Notes under the pieces: generated by a model
The model's database searches: none
What the model was told of the DNA's origin: nothing
What the model saw: only the letters and a program-made list of their open reading frames with translations
Assembly: GCF_001680005.1 (NCBI RefSeq)
Contig: NC_033558.1
Location: 26,001 to 90,000, forward strand
Length of the DNA: 64,000 bases
Origin: Plasmodium coatneyi
Lineage: Eukaryota; Apicomplexa; Aconoidasida; Haemosporida; Plasmodiidae
Reading direction: 5' to 3'
Program-made: the position numbers and the translations under genes
Shown here: positions 11,695-23,352 of the stretch, in pieces
Layout: each line of letters begins with the position of its first letter
Numbering within the stretch: the stretch's first letter is position 1

Positions 11695-13321
11695 TTACAA
11701 GTTTTGATAACCTACCATCCCGCGACTCCCCGCATTATTCCTTTGTCCCTTGTTAGGCTGTCTTGTGTATGGAGTAGAAGGTACTATTCCATCTATTGTA
11801 GAACTTTCTGTGGGACCTATTGTTGAATTTTCTGTGGAATATGTTGTTAAGGTGTCTTCTGTGGACGAACCAAAGTTATGTGTGCTGGACCTTCTCTTTC
11901 TTGTGTTTCTTCCGCTTCTTCCATTTCCAGAAGTATGGTTACCAAACCAAAAAGACCACGGTTTATACTGAAAGAGAAGAAAGAACAAGGGAAGGAAGGG
12001 TTAAAAAGGAAAAGGTTGTTAGGGGTGGTAGGGTTGAAGGGAAGCTTGCTAGGGGTGGTAGGTGGAAGGGAAGGCTGTTAGGTGGAACGAGGGACGATTG
12101 TTAGGTGGTAGGGTGGAAGGAAGGTTGTTAGGGTGGTGGTAGGGTGGAAAGAAGGTTGTTAGGGTGGTGGTAGGGTGGAAAGAAGGTTGTTAGGAATGGA
12201 AGGAACGGAGGTGGTCTAAGGAAGGAAAGGAAGGGGTAAAATAGTATTATTTATTTTTAGCAATTTTAAATTGTAATTTTACCTTGTATAGAAAAAATGC
12301 CAATGCTGGGAATTCTAATGCTGCTAGCGTGCCGAATGTGGAAGAAAGAGATGAAGCAGCACTCGCTTTACTTTCAGCTTCGTTTAATTTGGTGAATGTG
12401 GATTGTGCTTGTTCTTGTGCCTGCGCTTTCCCCTGTTGTGCAACTTCTAGGTCAGCTTTTTTTGTGCAGTACGATTCTAATGCTTGTGCTGCACCACAAT
12501 AAAAATTGTACTTGTCTTTGAAATCTTTACAATAGGGGTCATCAAAAGAAGCACCACCACTTTCTCTATCTGGGCACTTCTCACTTACAGCCTTACAGGC
12601 TGAAGTAACTTTTTTGCGGTGAGTTGACCACCGTTGTTGACAAATAGGACCAATTTTAAGTAAATCTTTTTCTATGGTTTTATAATTGTAGGAATAATCA
12701 TGGATTGTTTTTCTTTGTTTGAAATTTTCTCTGTTAAGGTTCTCAGAGCAAGTAAGCTTACATCTGTTTCCTTCATGTGCATCCTTTATTAATGTACAAA
12801 TGGAATTTATGTGACTTTGGAATTGAACATCTTCCATCTTACCGCCCTTAGGTAATATATCCTCTAACCAATAATAAAAAAACCAGCAAGGTGTATCATC
12901 ATGGGACGGATCTTCTTCCTTTTTCTTGGATGCGAAACAATAGGCTTTCCTAATGTTCTCTGTCTGTTTCAGAACTTCACTGTACGCACTGAATGCAATA
13001 TTCAAATTATTCCTCAATTCCTTAAGTTTTCCACTACCACCATCTTCATCACAGGTCCAGGAACCTCCATTAAACGTCCTATAGAAATTGTTATCAGAAG
13101 GAAAACTAGCTGGAAATGGAACCTGTAAATACATATAATTGTTGGCAAAGGAAGGAAGGAAGGAGGAGGAAGAGGAGTGTAAAAATATGTATTATATATA
13201 CATATATATATACACATGTATATATATAGTTATATGTATACATATGTATATATATGTGGACATATTATTCAAATGGCCTCCTTTTAAATTAAGGAATAGT
13301 TCACATTACCTCATCAGCCAT
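11695..13321 (-). CDS. KIR/PIR-family variant antigen (gene D)
   Basis: Reading leftwards, proposed exons are 13321-13310 (MADE, then GTAATG), 13122-12283 and 11967-11695, all phase 0, about 374 residues. The ectodomain opens with PFPASFPSDNNFYRTFN and shows the KIR pattern CWFFYYWLEDILPKGG, with further Cys pairs. A Gln/Ala-rich stretch (residues about 230-258) precedes the membrane segment (LAALEFPALAFFLYK, end of exon 2). The tail opens YKPWSFWFGNH, a textbook KIR post-membrane sequence, followed by RKRRS, Ser/Thr repeats and the end MVGYQNL. The last intron, about 315 bases, is filled by a G-rich minisatellite. Structure and family are well supported. Confidence 0.9.
11985..12225. repeat. 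Telomere-like G-rich minisatellite inside the last intron of KIR gene D
   Basis: On the + strand, repeats of the type GGAAGGTTGTTAGGGTGGTGGTAGGGTGGAAAGAA occur, with two nearly identical neighbouring copies around 12118-12189 and diverged copies on both sides. On the minus (coding) strand of gene D it reads CCCTAACAACCTTCC. TTAGGG-type units make it look like a degenerate relative of the Plasmodium telomere repeat GGGTT[T/C]A. The same family recurs at 55.9-56.2 kb. Confidence 0.75.
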
Positions 13322-15124
13322 TTTTTATTATGTATGCACGTTCTTCTTTGGTATATATATTCTACTTTTTAAAAGAAGAAGGGTTGTTGTTGTGTTGTTC
13401 ACACAATTATGTAATAGGAAGTGTAAAAGGGAAGGAAGTGTTGTATGTACGCAAAAATTTTTGTTTGTTCTACGATTGTTTCTATGATGATTATGTAATG
13501 ATGATTGGATGGTAAGTGTATGTATGTGGGATTTTTATTCTTGTAGCAATATACATTCCTTAATTCTTGAAATAACGGTAACACACTATACACATATGTA
13601 CATCAAAATTATTATATGTGCACATATATAATTAAGGTAAGGTAGGAGGTACGAAGAATTAAGCCAAAAAATTAGCATAATGGAGTAGAAGGAAGTGGAG
13701 AGAACATATATTTTTTTATATTTCTTTCCCTTATGTTCTGTACTACAGGTTCGTAGGTTAATGCTTATAATTTTGTACTACTCATTTACCTTATTCAACT
13801 TTTATGTATATATGGGAGTGTAAATTTTCTTTCTTCTTTAACAGGAACTTTCAATATATACATTATGAATTTTCTTCTTCTATACTGTTATTTTAAAAAG
13901 TAGGGAGGCGATGGTTGTTCATTCAAAAATTGTTCACATATATGTAGTACACTCCGTGTACAGTGCAGTTCACATGCATATGTGCAGAAGACCACTCTAT
14001 CCCCCCTTCCATCTTCCACCTTTACCTTCCTTCCATCCCATATGTTCACATTTTCGTACTAATATTATATTAAAATAGCTTATAAGGGTGAATGAGTTAA
14101 TTATGTATAACAAGCATATATATGAGTGGGAAGGAAGAAGGGTGTGTTGCACAATGTTCGTATACAAAAATGTGCACATATGGGATGGAAGGAAGGTAAA
14201 GGTGGAAGGTGGAAGGGGGGATAGAGTGGTCCTCTGCACATATGCATGTGAACTGCACAATATATATACGTTAAAAATTATTAATAATTCTTTTTTAGCA
14301 ATAGTAGAACATAAAATGCATAGAATACATGCTCAAATTTTCCTATTTAAAAAAAAGAAATTGTGCTTTCCCCCCCCTTCTTATTGTATACATTAGAGGA
14401 AGTATGTGTATAGTAATACAGTATTCTGAAGTTTTTTTTCACATTTGAATAATATAATTGATATATGTATGGAATATATATAAGAAACCTAGTCATTTCT
14501 TTTTTTTTTGGATAATATTGTACTTAAAATCGAATAAGCACGCAAGGAATGAGACGCAGCTTTCCTCTTTCTTCTTTGTACAGACATTGTGTAATTTTGC
14601 ACTTTTTATATGAACTCTGCATCTAAAAGATGTGTGTAACATAAAAGAAAGCGGGGACGGACCTCCTTCGCGAACCTTCGCGCACAATTTTGAAACACAT
14701 TTTTCAAATGGTCCATAATTGGAATTAAGGATGAGAAGGAAAATAAATTATTAAGATAAAAAAAATTAGAAAAATAGAAGCTTGTAAAAAACTTTAATGA
14801 ACATTTTAGATGTTCAGTAAAAAAGAATTTCCCAAAAAAGTCAGTTTAAGTAAAAAATGAAATTTATACCAAACCAAACAAGTCAAAATAAAGTGAAAGG
14901 ATATGAAAGGAGGGGAAATAAAGGAAAAAAAAGGTTTTTTTTTTTTTTTCCCTGCTTTTCGCATATTACATAATTAATTGGGTGTAATGTACTGAACATT
15001 ACATAGACAGCTTACTTCATAATTAATAGGGAAAGGAAACATTACATTCCATCTTACCATTAAGGTGTTACATTCCAATGTGTTAAATTCCAATCAATGT
15101 TTGTTACATTTCACAATGTGTTCG
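13322..15124. other. Upstream flank of gene D and downstream flank of gene E
   Basis: Contains no supported gene. It carries alternating TA/CA sequence, an element shared with the upstream flank of gene E (13591-13627), an element like CAGTGCAGTTCACATGCATA (13961-13980), and a ~97-base inverted repeat listed separately. A-rich and T-rich runs occur near 14755-14775 and 14935-14950. Confidence 0.55.
13963..14258. repeat. Inverted repeat with ~97-bp arms
   Basis: Arms at 13963-14059 and 14160-14258 are reverse complements with only a handful of differences (for example GAAGACC versus GAGGACC), separated by about 100 bases. Single-stranded DNA or a transcript could fold into a long hairpin. It lies about 640 bases upstream of the proposed start of KIR gene D. 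The outer end of each arm holds the CAGTGCAGTTCA/GTGCAGTTCACATGCAT element seen once near gene E's upstream flank (17403-17421). Confidence 0.8.
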
Positions 15125-16921
15125 TTACATACGTTGATAACGTATATTTCTATTCTGTCGTGCACCACTTCTTGCTCCGGATGGCGGTCTGCTATATACG
15201 GTAGAATTGTCTGTTCCTTTTGACAGGTTTGTGGTTGAAGTGTCCGTTGTTGTGTATTCTGTTAAGGTGTCGTCTTCTGTGAGTGTGTCCAAATCATGCT
15301 TGGTGGATCTCTTTCTTCTCTTCCCAGAGGTGTTGCTGCTTCCATAGGAGTTTTTTATCCCAGAGAATAAAGAAGTATACTGAAGTGGTAGGGTAGGAAT
15401 TTTGTATTATATATATGTAGTATACAGTCTTATTTATGTGTATTTATGTGTATTTTTTGTATTTTTGTACTTTTAAAAGGAAATAAAATATTAGTAAAAT
15501 GCTATTATTTAAACTTTTACCAATAGTGGTAATTACCTTATATAAAAAAAACATAACTGCAGGAAGTCCTATTGCAGCAAGTCCACCAGCAGCAGATACA
15601 GCTGGTGCTACATTGCTCGCACCACCACCACTTTCAGCACTTCCTTTCGTGCTTGCAGCTGAAAAATAAATTAGTACATTAAATAATCTTAGTGTATTCC
15701 CTCTTATTCCTCCTTTTTTTTCTTCCCTTCAGGAAGGTTGTTCCTCTTCCCTTGGAAAGTGGTTCCTTCCCTCAGAAAGGAAGGAATGTTCTTCTCCCTT
15801 TCTTAGGGAAGTATTTTATTCTCTTCCCTCTGTCTGGATACGTACTTACCTACTACACCGGTGGTGGCTCCGGAAGTTCCCTCTGCAGGAGGAGTTTCTT
15901 GTTGAGGTTGTTCATTATTACCTAAGAAATAAATAAAAGGGAGGAATATTTTAATATAATCAGGAGTCATTAGACCTGAAAATGTTGTATTTGCACCTTC
16001 AGTGGACGTGGGGACGGAGTAAGTTCCCGGGGAACATATTCCCCCTCTTTTATTTTTAATGCACGTTCCGCTTCATGTATTTCTTTACAGTGTTGTTGTA
16101 GTAATTCCTGTGGGTTATGCTTCCTGCCTGTCCCTGTCGTTTTGAATACCCCACAATTTGACCTCGCGAAAGCGTTTTCCTCACTCTCACTCTCCCTTTC
16201 GCACAAATCTTTATAAGACGAAGCAGCGGTATTTAGGTAATCTTTATACGCTGGACAATAGAGACTCTTCCCTTCCTGCTGCGATAATTTACTGTTTATT
16301 TGTTGGTAGTCTAAAGAATAGTCAGATATTATTTTTGCATTAGAGAAGAGGTCCTTACTAATGTCATAGGTGGAGTATATGTTGTCACATCCATCCTTTC
16401 CCTGTCCCCCTCCCCCCTGGGGTTTAATTTTCTCCAATATTCCATAAATACTTTGCATAAGTTCATTAAATGAAGCACAGGTGCTTATATTTTGTCCATA
16501 AGTCCATACTTTAGTCCCTAACCAATAATAGAAAAAAATGCAATCATTACTGCTGGACACGCGACTTCCTCCCATATGAATTGCGTAACACGAAGCCTTG
16601 AGGATTTTATCAACTTCGCTCTTAATATTTGGGTGCTCATTTAATACTCCATTCAATGTATTCTTTGCATCTCCCACTTCAATTTTATAGTGGTTACAAT
16701 TATTTAAGCCGCTTTCAAATGCTTCGTATGCTGTTCGGGAAGGTAATAACTTGACGTACATGCCCTATAAGTGGAATATATATGTACGTGTATATATATA
16801 TATGTATATACATCCATTACATATTATGTATGAAGTATTATTATGCGTGCGTAGGGGCATAATATGTATGTATTCATTCTAAGTGAATAAGAGGAGTAAT
16901 TTATATTACCTCACTACCCAT
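15125..16921 (-). CDS. KIR/PIR-family variant antigen with extra exons (gene E)
   Basis: Reading leftwards, proposed exons are 16921-16910 (MGSE, then GTAATA), 16764 to about 16008, 15921-15850, 15658-15537 and 15379-15125, about 405 residues. The ectodomain opens with LLPSRTAYEAFESG and has CIFFYYWLGTKVW. Exon 3 is a short symmetric phase 1-1 exon (Glu/Gln/Pro-rich stalk, strong GTAAGT donor). Exon 4 holds the membrane segment (GLAAIGLPAVMFFLYK). Exon 5 is the tail: YTSLFSGIKN, GKRRKRS, Thr/Ser repeats, end NIRYQRM. The exon 2 donor is the weak point: phase requires a break after one base of a codon, and the only GT in that phase is GTCCAC at 16007; the better-looking sites at 15996 and 15975 are in phase 0 and would run into a stop in exon 3. 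So either a weak donor is used or the gene is damaged. Family call firm. Confidence 0.83.
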
Positions 16922-17579
16922 TGTTGACGTTTACACTGCTGTATGTATAATGTTAATTCATATTCCAGAATTATTCATGTATTTATATGCATGTTGCATA
17001 TGTAAGAAATTATGCATATTCCATAATTACAATTATCAAATGATTACATTTCTTAATGGTACATACTCCACAATACTTAAGTAACAACAACATGTACACA
17101 TGTACATCAAAATCATTGTACACATATTTTAATAGGGACGAAAATAGGAGCGACGAATAACTTGAATGAATAAAATGGGAAAGAGAAATATCCAAATTCC
17201 CCGTACATTCATTATATTATAATTATATTATTGACTTATGCATAATCAGCCGAAGAATTACATTATGATTTATATGCATCCATCATTATGCATACAGGAA
17301 CATAATTTTTCCCGTGAGTAGTAATTCATCGCATGTATTACTGATTTATGTTGTACTGTTAATTAGAAGGAGGGGGGAGTTTTTAAAAATTGTCAATATG
17401 CACAGTGCAGTTCAAACGCATAGAGCAACTTTCCCCGCTTAATTTTTTGAACTGCTAAATATCTCCTTCATAAAAGGTGTGCACCATACTATTTGGGTTA
17501 CACCCTTTGAAATACATAATATTTTTTACATATTAATATATTCATTCTCTTTCTTTCTTTCTTTTTTTTTTCTGTTCTA

Positions 17580-18080
17580 TAGTATTAAGAAGTTCAGAAG
17601 GGTTAGAAAGGGTTAGGAGGGTTTGGAAAGGATTCATGTTCAGTGTTCAAATTACTGTTTCCCCTATTTAGTGGTTTAAAAATTCAAAGAATTCAGAAGA
17701 TTAAAAGGATTAGAAAGATTGGAAGGGGTGTTGGGATGTCAAAAGTTAATTGTTCTCCTTCGGTTGTTCCATTTTGCAAAAAAATTACACAGGTTTCAGA
17801 AGATTATAACATCTTAAAATTTTAAGGAAAGGTTATGAAGATTCAGGTAAGTACACATTTCATTTAGTATTTGCACTTTATATATGTGGTTCCTAGGGGT
17901 TCGATGGTTCAAGGGAGGGTTTAAAATGGTTTTAACACTCTTGAGCCTCATATTCATTGTACTGTTTCTGTGTTCTACATTTTCGAATTTTGCATAGTTC
18001 AGGGTCGTTCAGATATTTTTGGATTGTTGTTCACTTTACTGTTCATATATTCGAGAGTTTTGAACATGTTCTAATGTTCC
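17580..18080. repeat. Degenerate telomere-like (GGGTTA/TTCAGAAGG) sequence
   Basis: On the + strand, repeated AGGGTTAG, AGGAGGGTTT and ATTCAGAAGATTAGAAAG motifs are dense at 17590-17720 and again, more diluted, at 17885-18080 (GGGGTTCGATGGTTCAAGGGAGGGTTTA). These look like decayed relatives of GGGTT[T/C]A. Internal telomere-like sequences next to variant antigen genes are known from P. knowlesi. The call rests on motif likeness only. Confidence 0.5.
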
Positions 18081-18819
18081 CTAACATATTCAGAATATTG
18101 GACGATGATCAATTATGTTCATTGATCAAGTTCCCATAGAATTTACTGCTGAATTATTATGTCCATTTTTATTCCTGCGCATAGGAACTATGTAGTCGGA
18201 TAATACGATACAGGTTTATACACAGAAGGAAGTTCATTAAATGGGTAATTAGTAAGGGAGAGAATTACATGCACCCATTCCACCTTATACGTTCAGAACA
18301 AATTTCCTCATGTTCTTCCTTAATTCCTTCATACTACCAATTATTTATTCACTGCATTTTTCTATGCACCCTTTCCGTAACTACAGCAGGTCCTCTGTTA
18401 ATAATACCCATAGAACCTTTAGTCTATGGCCCTGCACTCCTTATTTATATGAATATAGAGGCAGTCGTACTGAATTTAGGAGTGTTACCGAAGTATGTTG
18501 CCCCATGTGGAGTGTGAACACAGAGTGGAATGTATGCACTCTGAAAAACCGTTTTTTTAACTGAATTAAAATAAAAACGACATCGCACATATGTAGACAC
18601 TCCTTAGACCCCCCTTTTTCGAAAGTGCCATGTCCGGACCTGGCATGTAACCAAAGAATGTAGCCTATACTCCTCTCCTCCATTTGCATTACCCTCCCCC
18701 CTCTCTCAACTTGGCATTCCACCCGTTCTCATTAGTTCTATGGACGTTTCCTATTTTAACTTTCCCTTTTTCTTTCTTTTTTTTTTTTGCATTTTTGGGT
18801 GGGGTCATATGATAAGGTT

Positions 18820-18935
18820 AAGGGGGGAGACAACCAACCGGCGGAGGAGACCCCAACGGGGATGATCCCACCCTCAGGGTGTTGCCCAGCATGGGGTGTC
18901 ACTCAGCTAGGGGTGCCACCCCAGGTGAGGAGGAT
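18820..18935. other. GC-rich island in AT-rich sequence
   Basis: About 115 bases clearly richer in G+C than the surroundings, with self-complementary GGGGTG/CACCCC pieces, for example CTAGGGGTGCCACCCCAGG near 18908-18926. No long open frame, tRNA or rRNA pattern is visible. Could be a repeat-derived fragment or a structured RNA; nothing decides between them here. Confidence 0.45.
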
Positions 18936-20383
18936 ATAGAGAAACCTTCCATACTATGCTTGTTACCGTTACGTACTATCCATATGGGGTATATATAAGC
19001 CACTTAGCTCATACAGAGCACAGAGAACTGTCTAATGGCAGATTATGAATTTTTTCTATGGTTCCGTTGTTCAAATTGAACGTATACATATAATTCCTTA
19101 GATCATGTGTACCATATGGATCATGTGGATCATTTGTTTAGCTTAGTTCCAAAATTTTAACGTGCCCTACATTTTCTTATTGGCGCGACATTATTATAGG
19201 GAAAACGATAAAAGAAGAATTGAACGTTATCATACAGTTCGGGGTCTCTTTGTCATGTTCATAATGGGACCCATAGTAAGTAGCCTATGTATGAACAAGT
19301 TAAATTCCCTATTTCAGTATACAATAAAAGGGAAGCGGCAGAGTATTAATGGAACACATGTGAAGACATGTTATCGGGCACATATATATCACGCTCATGC
19401 ATTCTTAGTACGTGCTATGGAGAGTGTGGATGCTAATCCTTGCATTAGTATTTGAGGACTGTGAAATGGAAATGAAAATGTGTGGGATAATGAAATTTTA
19501 CATTTAGATTATTTATTACAACACCTTTGAAAAGAAGAATGGTCGTGGTGTAGTGTTATACTTCACACTTTATATTATGCTTATACTTAAGAAAAGATAG
19601 GCATCCTCAGGAGTGTCTGCATTTTTGAACATTCCTGTATTTGTCAAATTTAATAAATCCTGTTTTGCAAACATGCAACCAGGAGGTTTATTTTTGTATT
19701 TTTTTTAGAGAATATCTATATGATGTAATATTCATACTATTACATGACTGAGCACACCTTTAATGCATGATTAAATGACAAAGATATAAATTTCCGTTTA
19801 ATTCTTCATCCTTGATAATTTTATTAGACTATGTGTTCTTTTTTTTTTTAGTTTACACGCATATATATTATTAATTATGCATATCGGAACCATGTTTTTT
19901 TGTGACATTACAACAATTGAACATAAATATTCGTTTAATTCATCACCACCCTTCTTTTTCAAATGAACCTCTTCCCTTTCCTTAATATTTTTCATTTTCA
20001 TGTGAAACTGAAAGTGAATGTTGAAGTGTCCAAAAAAAATAACCCCCCGTAAAACGCACATCATAAAAAAAAAACAAATGTGCTATAATCGGAAGGATTA
20101 TAATTTTTAATCCATACAGGGAAGAGTTAAAAAAAGGAGCACCAAGAAAATAAATAATACACAATAAAATGATCAACACTAATATCAACATAAAAAAAAA
20201 AAAAAAAAAAAAACAGATGGGTCACACAAAATGTCACTCCCGCGAGGTGGATGCACACATTCCCGCACTATTATGGATACCCCCCTGTGTCAGTAACAAA
20301 TGGATGTATATTTCCCCGCGAAAAGGGGAATAATGTGCATTTCTATCCTCATAGGGAGAAACACCTCCTATATGCTAACCATT

Positions 20384-21505
20384 TTAAACGTGTTGCTCCT
20401 CTTCGACGACTGCGTTCTTCCCCCTTTGATATATGCTGCCCACTTTTGACGATAGCAAACCCATAATCCAATCTACGATTTTTTTCGAAACTTCCTCATT
20501 TCCAGGCTCCCAAATGATGGTATGCTCCATATCCTCCAATGTGTGCATTTCCTTATTGTTTACATCGAGTCGATCATAGAACGACAGGGATCCGCCATAG
20601 CAGCATAAAATATCCTCCTTAGAATGAATAATCAACACAGGGATATCCTTAGGCATGTGTTCTATGTCATTGTCTAAGGTGTCAATTGCTTTCAAAAGCT
20701 CATAGCCAAGTCTACACGTGATTGCCTCCTTAGATCGAATTTTATCATACTCAATAATATATTTAACATAGGAATTCTTCTTATATGGATATTTGTTAAT
20801 AAGTCTCACGGTTGGAAACCAATCAGCAATGCACTTGGACAATGGGAGATAAACGTACTGAAAGAGGAACGAATTTCTCGATGGTAGCTTTTTAACAGTT
20901 ATCATGGGAGAGATGGAAATGCACCCACTGATGTCTAGTTCTGTACTTTTCCTATTTTGCGACTTTCCCAATATTTGTAGCATCCTTAAAGCGATACTTC
21001 CCCCCATAGATATACCTACTACGTAAGTGGGAAGAGTCTTCCTTTCACATATTTGGTCCTCCCGAAATGGCAAACTACCACCCATATCATCACCATTTGA
21101 ACCATTTATGCTATCCTGAATGTTCCTAATATACTGCATTACATCATAGGCGAAATCATCAAACTCTTTTACGTTAGCTTTTAAATTGTCCCACCCGTCG
21201 GACAGTCCATGACCTTGTAAATCTATTCCAAAAACGGAATATCCATTTTCGTTGAAATGTTCTATCCAGCTATCTTTATAAACGTAAAAATTGTTTTCAT
21301 CTTTTAATATGGCTTTATCGTTATTTACAATTTCAACGTTATGCCTCAAAAATGAAAACCTCGTGTGTGAATTTAATCCATGGATTAATACAATGAGGCC
21401 TACCGCATTCCTTACTATCCATGCGTATGATCGTAATAACAACCCATTCTTATTAAGAAATGAATCATGCTTTGGTGTTCCATCAAGCCGAGTGGCTCCT
21501 CTCAA
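20384..21505 (-). CDS. Alpha/beta hydrolase, lysophospholipase of the PST-A type
   Basis: A monoacylglycerol lipase/lysophospholipase-like serine hydrolase that would deacylate lysophospholipids or related lipids. In the 373-residue frame, the oxyanion motif is VLIHGLNSHTRF (near 42), followed by FGIDLQGHGLSDG (93-104), the nucleophile elbow GISMGGS with Ser166, the acid in HSKEDILC (Asp298), and the His in LEDMEHTIIWEP (His328). The opening GTPKHDSFLNKNGLLLRSYAW is typical of the family. The frame as given has no ATG: it opens at TTG, and the in-frame sequence upstream reaches a TAA about 30 bases earlier. The true start is therefore probably in an upstream exon, with AG at about 21524 a possible acceptor, or the 5' end is damaged. 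The PST-A group is expanded in Plasmodium and often subtelomeric. Catalytic set complete, so an active enzyme is likely if the start exists. Confidence 0.9.
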   Translation of the reverse strand: MRGATRLDGTPKHDSFLNKNGLLLRSYAWIVRNAVGLIVLIHGLNSHTRFSFLRHNVEIVNNDKAILKDENNFYVYKDSWIEHFNENGYSVFGIDLQGHGLSDGWDNLKANVKEFDDFAYDVMQYIRNIQDSINGSNGDDMGGSLPFREDQICERKTLPTYVVGISMGGSIALRMLQILGKSQNRKSTELDISGCISISPMITVKKLPSRNSFLFQYVYLPLSKCIADWFPTVRLINKYPYKKNSYVKYIIEYDKIRSKEAITCRLGYELLKAIDTLDNDIEHMPKDIPVLIIHSKEDILCCYGGSLSFYDRLDVNNKEMHTLEDMEHTIIWEPGNEEVSKKIVDWIMGLLSSKVGSIYQRGKNAVVEEEQHV

Positions 21506-23352
21506 GCATATTTCTTCATCGCGCGACTCTGATTATACACATGGGAGGGCTAAAACACGCATCAAACAAAACGCAGCCTGTATAAACCCAGTGTGTATTT
21601 GTTCATTCTTTTTTTTTTTTTTTCTTTCTTTCATTCATTCATTCTTTCTTTCTTTCTTTTCTTTCTTTCCTTCCTTTTTTGCGTCTTTAAATAATACTTA
21701 AAAGTTTAACTCAATTATTGTTCATATAAGTGTACACATAAATATTAGTGTTATAACAAATGACCTTTAACAGCAACATATGATACATAAATCACATGGT
21801 GCAAATGTGCTTATTATTCATGAAGGAAAAGAAAAAAGAAAAAAAAAAGAACAAAGAACAAAGGAGAAAAAAACAAATAAAGTCAAATAAAAAAAAAAGC
21901 ATTTCTTTAATAAGATAAAATTTCATCGTAAAAAATACAAATAAAAAGACACAAAAGGTGTTTGTGTTATTAAGTGTATATATACACATATATATATGCG
22001 GTATGTTCATATATTTACTTTAAAAAAAAAAAAAAAAAAGAATAGAAACTGCTGCATCTTCTTTTTCTGTTTGTTATATGATTCGCATATGCATTTGAAA
22101 AAAAAAAAATAGTGTCATCAGAAATATATATATACCACATGCTCACGTGTAAAAGTTAATAATTCTTTCCCAAACAATTCTGGGGGTGTTTTCCTCTTTT
22201 TACAATCTCTAAGTGAATTAAAGCGTATGCATAATACAATCATATTATTCCACCTACTAGCGCTATATACATTATTTTGCGTTCACACACATCTTTCCTA
22301 ATCCTTCATCTCCCTAACTTCGTGCACTGAAAAACACGTATTTACCCACTACATTACTAAATGGAGCTTTCTCATGATGCCATTACGTCTTTCTACTTGG
22401 TTCTATTTGGTTCTACTTTGTTTTAATTTTTTCTAAGGTGTACATTAGTTTGCTTCGTACAACCTAACGCTCTTAGCACATCTTACTTATACAACCATTT
22501 CATGCGAAACCGATCTAAGATGAATATCTACGCAAATCCATAAAACGGGGGTGCGTAACCTTTGTATGCTGCTTCGTGAAATGGATGCACAACCTATCAT
22601 ACAGCCGCTTCACTTCCATATGCTTCACGTCCATATACGTAACTCTCAAACAATAATCTTTTGAACACTTTACACATTCTATTTCTTCTGCACTAATTTG
22701 ATAATTCCTCGGATTGACAAAAACAAAAGAGAATATTTTACTCAGAGATGATAATACAAATACTTGCCCCCTCCATTCCCCTATTGAAAAATAATCTGAG
22801 GAAAACGACAATTCTTCTTACATTCTGCATACTACTTTACATTTTTTAACATCTTAATATGCAAGCACTTCTTTTATCTCACTTCCTATACATTTAGATG
22901 AAACTTTATTTTATTACTTGATTTGATGAGGTAACACTTTCCCCATATCCCCCTATTATTCACGGCAAAAAAAAAGGGCCTTAGAATTTTGATATTGTGT
23001 ACACATATGTCTACATATGTCACACCATGATAAATAGTTGTAAGAACTATTGAAGGGTAATAAATTTTTGACAAAAAAAAAAGTTAAAACTGGGAATTTC
23101 TTCTCACACATCTGGATGATCCTCTCATCTTCATCTAGTCGCGCGAAAGGCGACTTACACCACCTCCATCTATTTCCTTGTTTTATATGTTACATTTTAG
23201 CCAGAGGCCATTCATTCCTAAATTTGCAACAAGAACGCTAAAGGAAACAATTTTAAAAAAATCATTTCTCTTCTTATGAATATTTATTTGTAGATGACTT
23301 GGAACTTCTGCGTGAATCTGTGAATGAGGCATATAGACCAACCTTTTCCGAA
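21506..23352. other. Spacer between lysophospholipase and PHIST gene 1
   Basis: Probably contains the missing 5' exon and promoter of the lysophospholipase. Visible: a TTTC/ATTC microsatellite at about 21608-21680, A-rich runs at 21830-21900 and 22021-22038, and TA/CA tracts. The 98-codon minus frame at 22515-22811 has no recognisable features and was not accepted as a gene. Confidence 0.45.

Larger units (their letters stand above)
16922..20383. other. Gene-poor spacer between the KIR array and the lysophospholipase
   Basis: No protein gene is supported in about 3.4 kb. The first ~500 bases are the 5' flank of gene E and share the CATGTACATCAAAAT element (17093-17127) with gene D. Degenerate telomere-like motifs and a GC-rich block are listed separately. 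An ATG frame at 19162-19455 codes 97 residues without any recognisable motif, signal or compositional support. Poly-A at 20192-20212 precedes the 3' end of the lysophospholipase gene. Confidence 0.5.

Noticed and set aside
18820..18935. tRNA or other structural RNA in the GC-rich block
   Set aside because: No cloverleaf, T-loop word or conserved RNA signature could be found by eye.
22515..22811. 98-codon minus-strand frame between lysophospholipase and PHIST gene 1
   Set aside because: No motif, signal or splice continuation; could be chance in moderately AT-rich DNA.
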